Below are positions 1 through 7,309 of a stretch of 9,722 nt of DNA, piece after piece. Source of the stretch: Thermoplasmata archaeon (GTDB taxonomy: Archaea > Thermoplasmatota > Thermoplasmata > Halarchaeoplasmatales > Halarchaeoplasmataceae). The DNA lies in NCBI GenBank assembly GCA_007129655.1, contig SKVC01000056.1, forward strand, positions 1 to 9,722, read 5' to 3'. Below the pieces are notes generated by a model. That model made no database searches. It saw only the letters and a program-made list of their open reading frames with translations, and had not been told where the DNA came from. Made by a program: the position numbers and the translations under genes. The first letter of the stretch is position 1. The number at the start of each line of letters is the position of its first letter.

Positions 1-1955
1 ACGATTTGTACGAGCTCGCAGAACCTCTGATGACAGGTCAGGTACCCGATGAGGATACCTACTGGGAGATGTTCCAGGATCTGTTAGATAGAGGTGTACA
101 CGAGAGCGTCAGAGTATTCATGCAGACCAGCATAGACTTTATTCCACTAAATGAAGATGCAGTGACAGAAGTCGCTACCGATGTGGTAACAGGTTGGTCT
201 CAGGTGTTCTCACCAAGAACCATCAAAACAACCGATGGTCAATTGACAGCCGCTCAGTTCTCGGCAACCGGAGCACTTTACATGGATAACTGGAATAATA
301 TCGCAGGATTTTCGGATTATTACAGCGTATTGCAGGCAAGGATGTCCAGGGACTTCGCAACTATGATGCATCCTGCCCAGGGTATACCCATAGGTATGCG
401 TGCAGAACCTACAGATCTGATGAGAGGTTACGAATACGACGCCGATGGTAATCTTTCTAAGAGTTTGGCCGTACCTGAAGATGCAGTAAACTACGATGTA
501 TTCGCCGAAGAATGGTATGAAGTCGGCGCTGATGTAGAAGCAGCAACAGCCGTAGAATACACATGGGAATTCGGTACATGGCATTCCGGTCATGAGTTCA
601 CCATGCAAGATCTTGTAGCTTACTATGCATTTTCCAAGCAACTTTGCTGGGAAACCGATGCAGGAGACCACTATTATGTTGGTGCTTGGGTAGCTAGCCA
701 ACCTTTCTACGACAATATACTCGGAATAGTCTTCGATGAAGAAAACGATATGGTAACTGTCTACGGTGATTATACATTCCCGACAGACGCACAGATCAAA
801 GGTTACTATATGTGGATGCCTGAGGTACCTTGGCAGCAATATGAAGCTGTATCTCAATTGATAGGTCTTACCGATCTAGCACCGGACAACACGTTGAACA
901 ATCTAGCGTATAGATGGTCGTCCGGCCCAGGAACGAACTACGTTCACTGGTTGAGTAAGGCCCAAGGTAACGACTTCGACGCGACTCTGGCAAACATGGT
1001 AGAAGACGGATTCGTACCGCCTTACTTAGATGCAGCTCATAACAGTCCTATACCGCTGACATCTGGTGATGATGCAGACGATATCGGTATGCTACGGTCG
1101 TTCTTTGCAGAGTATGACCATTTCTGGATAACACACGGTCCGTTCAAACTGACTCGTCACGATCCGGCAAACCTTGTCATCGAGTTCGAGAGATGGACAC
1201 AGGCGGATGGATATCCATGGCCCGACAACTACTGGAGAGATATTCTCGCAGTATCGAGCTTAAGACTCGGAACACTAACTGCTCCACGTAGAGTAGATCT
1301 AGGCGACGACATAGATCTGAGAGTCAGAGCTAGAGTAGCAGAAGAATATCCTGTAAGACAGACCCTTGACCTTGCAGCAGATGATGGTTACACGGTAAAT
1401 GCAGCACTGTTACAAGAAGGTGAAATCATATGGGACACAGATGATGTTACATTGACGAATTCCTTCTTCGAGATCACCATACCCGGTGCAGATCTTGAAC
1501 CTGGTCTATACGAAGCCAGAATATCTGCTTATCTTGAAGGACAGATTGCAGTATCTATCGCATCTGCCGGAGTTCGAGTTGTCGAAGAAGACGTCACAAT
1601 ACCTGAAGAACTCGAGAACTTCGAGCTTACAGTAATCCCGACAAGCGGCGAAGCGCCTCTTGAGGTAACCATCACCGTAAGTGCGGACAATGTTGGCGAA
1701 ACAGAGGAAACGGTAAGCGTTCGTATCGACGGCGTGTCCAGATACACATTGACGGTACCTGCTGATACCTCAGCAGAGGATGAGTGGACATACACCTTCG
1801 AAACAGGAGGAGATTACCTAGTACAGTTCGGTGATAAATCCGAAGTCGTTGAAGTGGAGCACGAAGAGGTCGATACACCTGGATTTGCCTTCGTATTGAT
1901 GGCAGTCTCTCTTATAGTGGCTGTAGCGATATACCACAAAAAGAAGGATTACTAA
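1..1955 (+). CDS. ABC transporter extracellular solute-binding protein, family 5 (peptide/oligosaccharide type), 5'-truncated, PGF-CTERM-like anchor
   Basis: The frame is open from the first full codon at position 3, so the true start lies upstream; 650 residues are visible. Residues 1-75 look like the end of one SBP_bac_5 domain. Residues about 90-420 start a second SBP_bac_5-like unit: a D-x-DGNL segment near 146-150, the family motif as GTWHSGHEFTMQD near 191-203, and THGPFKL near 377-383. The usual long lobe III after that motif is missing. Two beta-sandwich, Ig/CARDB-like domains follow (about 426-528 and 540-617). The end is TPGF, about 18 hydrophobic residues and HKKKDY, which matches the PGF-CTERM pattern processed by archaeosortase in euryarchaea. 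The likely role is external capture of peptides or oligosaccharides for the permease encoded downstream. The substrate cannot be read from the sequence. The gene has its own terminator before the importer operon. The family call is firm; the domain duplication is inferred. Confidence 0.88.
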   Translation, partial: DLYELAEPLMTGQVPDEDTYWEMFQDLLDRGVHESVRVFMQTSIDFIPLNEDAVTEVATDVVTGWSQVFSPRTIKTTDGQLTAAQFSATGALYMDNWNNIAGFSDYYSVLQARMSRDFATMMHPAQGIPIGMRAEPTDLMRGYEYDADGNLSKSLAVPEDAVNYDVFAEEWYEVGADVEAATAVEYTWEFGTWHSGHEFTMQDLVAYYAFSKQLCWETDAGDHYYVGAWVASQPFYDNILGIVFDEENDMVTVYGDYTFPTDAQIKGYYMWMPEVPWQQYEAVSQLIGLTDLAPDNTLNNLAYRWSSGPGTNYVHWLSKAQGNDFDATLANMVEDGFVPPYLDAAHNSPIPLTSGDDADDIGMLRSFFAEYDHFWITHGPFKLTRHDPANLVIEFERWTQADGYPWPDNYWRDILAVSSLRLGTLTAPRRVDLGDDIDLRVRARVAEEYPVRQTLDLAADDGYTVNAALLQEGEIIWDTDDVTLTNSFFEITIPGADLEPGLYEARISAYLEGQIAVSIASAGVRVVEEDVTIPEELENFELTVIPTSGEAPLEVTITVSADNVGETEETVSVRIDGVSRYTLTVPADTSAEDEWTYTFETGGDYLVQFGDKSEVVEVEHEEVDTPGFAFVLMAVSLIVAVAIYHKKKDY

Positions 1956-1962
1956 AAAACCT

Positions 1963-1993
1963 TCAAAACCCTTTTTCTTTTTTTAATTTTTTT
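1963..1993 (+). terminator. Archaeal poly-T terminator after the solute-binding protein gene
   Basis: Seven bases after the TAA stop lies TCAAAACCC followed by T5-C-T7-AA-T7. No hairpin is needed or seen. Archaeal RNA polymerase terminates on such oligo-T runs in the coding strand. It separates the binding-protein gene from the permease operon. All 31 bases recur exactly on the other strand at 7836-7806. Confidence 0.75.
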
Positions 1994-2068
1994 CAACCAT
2001 ACCATCACATTGTTGTTTTAAAAAATCACTGCCTATATGGACCGGTTTTGATATGTTTACCCCAAACC

Positions 2069-2078
2069 TTTTATATTT
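2069..2078 (+). promoter_or_regulatory. TATA-box promoter of the ABC importer operon
   Basis: TTTTATATTT is preceded by AAACC, which could serve as a purine-rich BRE. Its centre lies about 32 nt before the ATG at 2106. With the usual archaeal distance of about 25 nt from TATA box to transcription start, transcripts would begin near 2098-2101. The leader would then be only a few bases long with no Shine-Dalgarno site. The rest of the gap at 1994-2105 shows no other clear signal. Confidence 0.6.
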
Positions 2079-2105
2079 CAAATTGCAATAACAACATTGA
2101 TAAAT

Positions 2106-3164
2106 ATGCCAGCATCACTAAAGTACTTTATATTACGGTCGATAAATGCGGTAATCGTCCTTTTCATAGTTGTATTGATTATAGCATTTTTATACAGTGA
2201 CATGGCCGATAGGATGGCCGAGGGGAGAATCGCCGATGAGGTCAGGGCCTATGCCGGAGGTCTTCCTACAGAACTTACTCAGGAGCAAAGGAGTCAACTT
2301 ATCCGGGAAGAAAGAGCCAGATTAGAGGAGATACACGGTTTGCATGATCCCTTTTATGAAAAGGTGTTCCGTAGAACCTGGGATACATTTACATTTAGGT
2401 TAGGAGAATCTAATTCTAGAACATATTACGGAGCTTCTGATGCAAGGGTAACGACCATAATACAACATTATCTACCACGTACTATCTTATTGTTCACAAC
2501 GGCTGCGGTTATATCTATTCTTTTAGGTATAGGCATGGGTCTGAAAGCAGCGCAGGTTGCTGGAACAAAGGTTGATAAAGCGCTGTCTATATTTGGCATA
2601 TTAACAGCCAGCTTACCTATGTGGTGGGTAGGTATGCTGGTAATACTGATATTTGCATTTTCTTTAGGCTGGTTCCCTGCAGCATCGTATCCATTTCCAA
2701 CGGAAACCGGCTATGAATATTATAAAGGAGTTTTAATACGGATGGCCATGCCGTTGGCTACAATCGTATTTGTTAGCGTGGGGGGAAGAGCTTGGGCTAC
2801 CAGAAATATGGTTACATCAATCCTTCAGGATGACTATATCATGGCAGCTAGAGCAAAAGGGATCCCCGAGAGAAAAGTTATCTACGGACATACATTAAAA
2901 ACAGCAGCTCCACCGATAGTTACAAGTGCTATCCTTTCATTTTTACTATCTATAGGCGGAGCGATGATCACAGAAGTAATCTTTAACTGGCCAGGGATGG
3001 GATATCTACTACGAACTGCAATCTTCGCAGAGTCTGATATGCCTGTTATCATGGGCATAGTTTACATCACCACATTGCTATGGGTAGTCGGATATCTTCT
3101 CGCAGATATGCTGTATGGTTTCCTGGATCCCCGGGTAGAAGTGGGAGCGGAGAAGAAGGTGTGA
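2106..3164 (+). CDS. oppB: Opp/Dpp-type ABC transporter permease B
   Basis: Inner permease subunit that forms the transmembrane channel with the next gene's product and imports peptide- or oligosaccharide-type substrates. It has 352 residues, normal for the family. TM1 is at about 11-30, followed by an external loop with a charged helix (about 31-117), then the BPD_transp_1 core. The EAA-loop that docks the ATPase reads DDYIMAARAKGIPERK (242-257), close to consensus, and FNWPGMG (293-299) and the end motif DPRVE (341-345) are also typical. A TTG nine bases earlier is in frame, but ATG 2106 is preferred because the TATA box at 2069-2078 would place the transcript start at or after that TTG. 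The stop overlaps the Shine-Dalgarno site of the next gene. The substrate is unknown; the opp symbol denotes the class only. Confidence 0.93.
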   Translation: MPASLKYFILRSINAVIVLFIVVLIIAFLYSDMADRMAEGRIADEVRAYAGGLPTELTQEQRSQLIREERARLEEIHGLHDPFYEKVFRRTWDTFTFRLGESNSRTYYGASDARVTTIIQHYLPRTILLFTTAAVISILLGIGMGLKAAQVAGTKVDKALSIFGILTASLPMWWVGMLVILIFAFSLGWFPAASYPFPTETGYEYYKGVLIRMAMPLATIVFVSVGGRAWATRNMVTSILQDDYIMAARAKGIPERKVIYGHTLKTAAPPIVTSAILSFLLSIGGAMITEVIFNWPGMGYLLRTAIFAESDMPVIMGIVYITTLLWVVGYLLADMLYGFLDPRVEVGAEKKV

Positions 3165-3169
3165 GGTGA
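3163..3169 (+). promoter_or_regulatory. Ribosome binding site for permease C
   Basis: GAGGTGA is complementary to the archaeal 16S rRNA 3' end and lies 6 nt before ATG 3176. It begins inside the stop codon of the upstream permease gene, which suggests coupled translation. Confidence 0.75.
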
Positions 3170-3175
3170 AAAAAT

Positions 3176-4585
3176 ATGAGCATTAGAATAGATGATATCA
3201 AAGAACGAGCATTGAGTATGATGAAGGAGTTCAAGGGTCAACGAATGGGTATGATAGGATTTTCGATAATCATATTTTTATTAGCAATATCTCTCCTTTC
3301 ACCATGGCTTGCTCCGGATACAGATGGACAATGGGCGAATCCTGGTCGCTGGGAAGACAATCCTAGAAGTGCAGCCCCTAACTGGGCGGATTATATATTG
3401 CCGGGAACTAGGGCACCTCACGATATCCGTGAGGATTATGATGAACTCGATAGAACTTTCATGACGATCAAGTATGTTTACGAAAACGAATACGATTATC
3501 CGCCATCAGATATCACGGTATTTGTTTCAGGGACCAGTAGCGAAAGCAGAATAAGATTATATATAGATCTTATTCGACCCGATGGTGAGAACATTCTATT
3601 TGTCGACGAAAGCGTATCTATCACCAACGGTACATTTTCTTACCGATTTTCATTGAGATCTTCAGCAGGAAGGGATAGATCCTACGATTTCGGTCTGAAC
3701 GCCCACAGAGATTTTTTTCCGGATGATCTGACTCCTCCGGACCGAGAATCGGTAAATATTCAGATGGTACCATTTGCCAAGTTGAACGAAAACATCCTCC
3801 TTGACCCCGAATCACTAAAAGGTACGTATACATTAGAAGTGGAAGCAGTCGGAATAGACGAATACGATGATGAGGGCACCAGAGTCCTTTTCAGAGGAAT
3901 GAAGTACGGTCTGATGGGTACCGATTCAAACAGAAAGAATTTAGCCTTGGGTTGGGTACACGGTGCCAAATACGCACTTATAATAGGGGGAATTGTATCT
4001 TTGTCATCTATCTCCATCGCGTTGTTATATGGCATGACCAGCGCCTATTACGGAGGTTGGGTAGATGAAATAATGCAGAGGGCGAACGAGATTTTACTCG
4101 GTATACCAATATTCCCCATATTAGTTATCACTATGTATGCGATAGGTCGATCCATATGGATCTTAGTTTTGATATACGTTATTTTAGGATGGCGTGGCCT
4201 TGCAAAAATCATACGGGCCAGGGGCATACAGATACGCCAGGATACCTATGTAGAAGCAGCACAATCCTTGGGTTCCAGCGGAGGCCGTGTGATCACCCGC
4301 CATATGATACCGCAGCTACTTCCATATGCGATCGCCGAGGGAGCCTTGATGATACCCATGGTCGTTATCGCAGAAGCCGGACTCAGTGTACTCGGTTTAG
4401 CAGACCCGACAGTTGTCACCTGGGGTAGGATGTTATCAGAAGCCAACCAATACCATGCTACCATATCAGGGCTGTGGTGGTGGATACTGCTACCCGGTTT
4501 AGGTTTAACTTTACTTGGATTCGGTTTCATCACAACCGGTATGGCGCTTGAACGAGTAGTCAATCCTAAGATGAGACAGAGGTGA
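3176..4585 (+). CDS. oppC: Opp/Dpp-type ABC transporter permease C with large external insertion
   Basis: Second channel subunit of the importer. TM1 is at about 24-46. The conserved LMGTD (246-250), equivalent to the LGTD that precedes TM2 in DppC/OppC, opens a normal core with further helices up to about 455. The EAA loop reads YVEAAQSLGSSGGRVITRHM (358-377), and the end motif VVNPKMRQR resembles the family's NPRLR ending. At 469 residues it is some 170 longer than typical members of about 280-300. The excess lies between TM1 and LMGTD (about 47-245), which should be outside the cell. That segment is polar and rich in short beta-like stretches (for example IRLYIDLIRPDG, TYTLEVEAVG) and carries one sequon (NGT, 151-153). 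It may contact the anchored binding protein. ATG 3176 is chosen on its strong Shine-Dalgarno site. Confidence 0.92.
   Translation: MSIRIDDIKERALSMMKEFKGQRMGMIGFSIIIFLLAISLLSPWLAPDTDGQWANPGRWEDNPRSAAPNWADYILPGTRAPHDIREDYDELDRTFMTIKYVYENEYDYPPSDITVFVSGTSSESRIRLYIDLIRPDGENILFVDESVSITNGTFSYRFSLRSSAGRDRSYDFGLNAHRDFFPDDLTPPDRESVNIQMVPFAKLNENILLDPESLKGTYTLEVEAVGIDEYDDEGTRVLFRGMKYGLMGTDSNRKNLALGWVHGAKYALIIGGIVSLSSISIALLYGMTSAYYGGWVDEIMQRANEILLGIPIFPILVITMYAIGRSIWILVLIYVILGWRGLAKIIRARGIQIRQDTYVEAAQSLGSSGGRVITRHMIPQLLPYAIAEGALMIPMVVIAEAGLSVLGLADPTVVTWGRMLSEANQYHATISGLWWWILLPGLGLTLLGFGFITTGMALERVVNPKMRQR
4579..4585 (+). promoter_or_regulatory. Ribosome binding site for ATPase D
   Basis: GAGGTGA, identical to the site before permease C, lies 4 nt before ATG 4590. 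Its last three bases are the TGA stop of permease C, so termination and initiation are tightly linked. Confidence 0.75.
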
Positions 4586-4589
4586 TAAG

Positions 4590-5564
4590 ATGGGCGATAA
4601 AACCATATTGGACGTTAAAGATTTGAGCACACATTACTTTACAAGTAAAGGAGTTGTTAAGGCCTTGGATGATGTATCATTCCAACTAAAAGGAGGAAAA
4701 TCTCTAGGTGTCGCCGGTGAAAGCGGTTGTGGTAAAAGTACCATGGCCTATTCGCTCTTGAAAATGGTACAACCCCCGGGACGAATTGTTAAGGGAAGTA
4801 TAAATCTAGATGGAATGGAAGTAACGAAATTGGACGAAAATTCCGCCCGTAAAAAACTTCGCTGGCAAAAAGTATCCATGGTTTTTCAAGGTGCGATGGA
4901 CATCATGACCCCGGTTTACACCGTTGGACATCAGATGAAGGAACCCTTACGCTACCTGATGGATATAACAGGAGATGAAGCAGAAGAGATATGTAAAAAG
5001 TATCTCGATATGGTGGATTTGGACTTCGAGCTATTCAACAGATATCCACACGAATTGAGCGGAGGACAAAAGCAGCGCATCATCATCGCTACGGCTCTTC
5101 TTTTAGAACCTGATGTGGTGATACTAGACGAACCTACGACGGCTCTAGATGTGGTTGTAGAAGCTAGGATAATGAACGATTTGAAGATATTGAAGAAACA
5201 GCTAGATAACGGCATGATCTTCATCACCCACGATCTGAGCATCCTTGCAGAGATATCGGATGACTTAGCGGTGATGTATGCAGGATGGATAGTTGAACTG
5301 GGAGATTCAAAAAAGATATACAGAGATCCAAAACATCCGTACACAAAGAAATTGATCGCAGCAATACCTCGATTACATGTAGATATAGACCGGCTTGAGT
5401 ATATTCCCGGCGCACCGCCGGAACTGACCAATCCACCGAAGGGATGCAGATTCCACCCCCGCTGTGAACATGCCTTCGGTAGATGCAATAAAGAGGAACC
5501 GGAAGAACACGATGTTGATGGAATACTAGTCAAATGCCATCTTTATGATGAGAGGGGGAATTGA
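4590..5564 (+). CDS. oppD: Opp/Dpp-type ABC transporter ATP-binding protein D
   Basis: Cytoplasmic ATPase that pairs with the next gene's product to drive the permease. It has 324 residues, standard for OppD/DppD. All ABC elements are present: Walker A GESGCGKST (43-51), Q-loop at Q100 in VFQGAMDIMTP, signature LSGGQKQR (156-163), Walker B VVILDEP (176-182) and H-loop THD (213-215). The oligopeptide-type C-terminal domain follows (NPPKGCRFHPRC). It has four cysteines, C286, C292, C299 and C316, in the arrangement that coordinates a [4Fe-4S] cluster in characterised DppD/OppD proteins. Cluster binding here is inferred. No catalytic residue is missing. The start sits 4 nt after the permease C stop, in one operon. 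Confidence 0.95.
   Translation: MGDKTILDVKDLSTHYFTSKGVVKALDDVSFQLKGGKSLGVAGESGCGKSTMAYSLLKMVQPPGRIVKGSINLDGMEVTKLDENSARKKLRWQKVSMVFQGAMDIMTPVYTVGHQMKEPLRYLMDITGDEAEEICKKYLDMVDLDFELFNRYPHELSGGQKQRIIIATALLLEPDVVILDEPTTALDVVVEARIMNDLKILKKQLDNGMIFITHDLSILAEISDDLAVMYAGWIVELGDSKKIYRDPKHPYTKKLIAAIPRLHVDIDRLEYIPGAPPELTNPPKGCRFHPRCEHAFGRCNKEEPEEHDVDGILVKCHLYDERGN
5552..5558 (+). promoter_or_regulatory. Ribosome binding site deciding the start of ATPase F
   Basis: GAGGGGG lies 8 nt before ATG 5567 but only 2 nt before the in-frame TTG 5561, too close for initiation. It therefore supports ATG 5567. The site is within the last codons of the ATPase D gene. Confidence 0.6.
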
Positions 5565-5566
5565 AC

Positions 5567-6667
5567 ATGCCTAAATCAATTGTAAAAGCAAGGAACCTCA
5601 AAAAAGAGTTCATCATCGTTCAATCGTTTATAGATAAGATTCAAAGGAAACCACCTCTAAAAGTTCGTGCGGTAGACGGCATAGACTTTGATATATATGA
5701 TAAAAAATCCATGGCATTGGTCGGAGAATCCGGATGCGGTAAAACCACCGTCGGTAAACTCATAATGAAACTAATAGATACTACATCCGGTAAACTGGAA
5801 GTCAAAGGACACAACATCACAAAACTCGACGATCCCCGGAAATTGAAAGCTTACCGTAGAACTGCTCAGATGATTTATCAGGATCCGTTTTCTTCACTCG
5901 ACCCAAGATTCAAAGTATTCGACATATTGGAAGAACCATTATTGATCCATGGCATAGGCTCTTCTATGAAAGAAAGGAGGAAGATGATCGATAAGGCTCT
6001 AGAAGAGGTCAGACTTACCCCTCCTGAGGAATTTATCGATAGGTACCCTCATATGCTTTCCGGCGGTCAAAGGCAGAGAATCGCCATCGCAAGGTGTCTT
6101 ATATTGAACCCGGACTTCATCGTTGCCGACGAACCGGTTTCCATGTTGGACGTATCGGTTCGGGCAGAGGTACTCAACCTCATGAAGGACCTTATCGATA
6201 AGATAGATCTAACTTATCTTTACATAACTCATGATATATCGACGACTAGATTCTTTACGGATCATATCGGGGTGATGTACCTTGGAGATATTGTGGAACA
6301 GGGTCCTACGGGACAGGTCCTCGACAATCCATTACATCCTTATACACAGGCCTTACTAACAGCTGTTCCGGAACCGGAACCCGATAGATTGGACCGTATC
6401 AAAGAGATCCCCATCAAAGGCGAGATACCATCCGGAACAAACGTTCCCGGAGGATGTAGATTCCATACACGCTGTCCCTATGCTAAGGTGATCTGCAAGA
6501 AAAAAGTTCCGAAGAATAAACAACCGGGAAAGCAGGGCCATCTCGCAAAATGTCACTTTGCAGGAGAGATAGAGTTCAAAGTCAAGGTTAAGAAACTCGC
6601 TGATGATGGTAAAGTAGCCGGAGAGGAAATAATAAAGTTTTCGAAGATCACAGAATCTGAAGAATAG
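5567..6667 (+). CDS. oppF: Opp/Dpp-type ABC transporter ATP-binding protein F
   Basis: Second ATPase of the importer, 366 residues. It shows Walker A GESGCGKTT (53-61), Q-loop YQDPFSSLDPRF (104-115), signature LSGGQRQR (164-171), Walker B FIVADEP (184-190) and H-loop THD (221-223). The C-terminal region has GGCRFHTRCPYA and cysteines C297, C303, C310 and C329, again the pattern of an iron-sulfur-binding oligopeptide domain. After the last cysteine there is a charged, lysine- and glutamate-rich extension of about 34 residues with no motif I recognise. Residues about 17-31 form a short insertion before the usual VRAVDG strand, which is common in OppF/DppF. The ATG lies two bases beyond the TGA of ATPase D. 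This is the last clear transporter gene of the operon. Confidence 0.95.
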   Translation: MPKSIVKARNLKKEFIIVQSFIDKIQRKPPLKVRAVDGIDFDIYDKKSMALVGESGCGKTTVGKLIMKLIDTTSGKLEVKGHNITKLDDPRKLKAYRRTAQMIYQDPFSSLDPRFKVFDILEEPLLIHGIGSSMKERRKMIDKALEEVRLTPPEEFIDRYPHMLSGGQRQRIAIARCLILNPDFIVADEPVSMLDVSVRAEVLNLMKDLIDKIDLTYLYITHDISTTRFFTDHIGVMYLGDIVEQGPTGQVLDNPLHPYTQALLTAVPEPEPDRLDRIKEIPIKGEIPSGTNVPGGCRFHTRCPYAKVICKKKVPKNKQPGKQGHLAKCHFAGEIEFKVKVKKLADDGKVAGEEIIKFSKITESEE

Positions 6668-6670
6668 AAG

Positions 6671-6679
6671 CATTAATAG
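6671..6679 (+). promoter_or_regulatory. Possible TATA box for the small membrane-protein gene
   Basis: CATTAATAG in the 39-nt gap after ATPase F is centred about 32 nt before ATG 6707, the same spacing as the TATA box and ATG of permease B. The gene lacks a Shine-Dalgarno site, which fits a leaderless transcript. The box is a weak match, and read-through from the transporter operon is also possible. Confidence 0.35.
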
Positions 6680-6706
6680 TCTAGTTCCTTCAATCATAGT
6701 GCAAGA

Positions 6707-7309
6707 ATGAAGCCTGAAAGAGCGAAGAACATCTGGACGTATATGGTGTCCACCCGTAGATTTAAGTTAGGGGTTATAATGATGCTTCTTGCCGTCTTGT
6801 TATCTTTTATCTCAATCTATATAACAGTTGAAGCCGTTACCCAGACATATGATTGGGATGCGGCTGAAGATCAATATCTAGAACCCATAAGATTGTATTC
6901 ACCATACGGAGCTCTTTCGAACAATCTATCTGTTTCTTATTATAACGGAGAAAACGCATCGGCTACAGTTGTCGTATTGGGTCCGGATATAGATTACGAT
7001 AATCCCTTGCATAATTTCACGCTACGGAGTGATGATACTACGGATTTAACATTGCACGAAAACGCGACCTTTTTGAAACCATATTTCGACGAAGGTTACA
7101 TGGAGATGGAATACACCGTTGAGTATCAATCCCATCCTTATTCATTATTGTTCATCCCTGCAATCGTTCTCTCCTTTTCAGGCATAATCTTTATCTACGG
7201 TTCATACAGTATCGCTCTTGATCGTATGGCTGAAGATGTAGACAGGATGGACTTACCATTTCACGATTATAGGTCCCCCGTTGACGACGAGGAGGGTAAC
7301 GACGAATGA
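6707..7309 (+). CDS. Uncharacterised two-TM membrane protein with sequon-rich external domain
   Basis: I do not recognise a family for this 200-residue protein. A short basic N-terminus (RRFK at 17-20) precedes TM1 (about 20-42). A polar domain (about 43-144) follows, then TM2 (about 145-168) and an acidic C-terminal tail ending in DDEEGNDE. By the positive-inside rule the ends are cytoplasmic and the middle is external. Four N-glycosylation sequons (NLS at 73, NAS at 83, NFT at 103, NAT at 119) in the middle domain support that. The N-terminal end up to TM1 is loosely like the start of an OppC permease, but the core is absent. There is no Shine-Dalgarno site before ATG 6707. The stop overlaps the next start by four bases. 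The position right after an importer operon hints at an accessory role, which is only inferred. Confidence 0.8.
   Translation: MKPERAKNIWTYMVSTRRFKLGVIMMLLAVLLSFISIYITVEAVTQTYDWDAAEDQYLEPIRLYSPYGALSNNLSVSYYNGENASATVVVLGPDIDYDNPLHNFTLRSDDTTDLTLHENATFLKPYFDEGYMEMEYTVEYQSHPYSLLFIPAIVLSFSGIIFIYGSYSIALDRMAEDVDRMDLPFHDYRSPVDDEEGNDE
7290..7297 (+). promoter_or_regulatory. Ribosome binding site for the NDT-like protein
   Basis: AGGAGGGT lies inside the upstream coding region, 8 nt before ATG 7306. A later in-frame ATG at 7315 would be 17 nt away, so the site favours 7306. Confidence 0.6.

Noticed and set aside
210..857. Open frame of 215 codons on the minus strand
   Set aside because: It lies wholly within the binding-protein frame, has no membrane or domain pattern that makes sense, and is rich in Cys, Tyr and Ile as antisense shadows often are.
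2097..2105. TTG as start codon of permease B
   Set aside because: The TATA box would put the transcript start at or just after this codon, and ATG 2106 gives a usual permease N-terminus.
5973..5986. Internal AAAGGAGG followed by an in-frame ATG inside the ATPase F gene
   Set aside because: The spacing is only 3 nt, and the bases encode a normal Lys/Arg-rich stretch between the Q-loop and the signature; a product starting there would lack Walker A.
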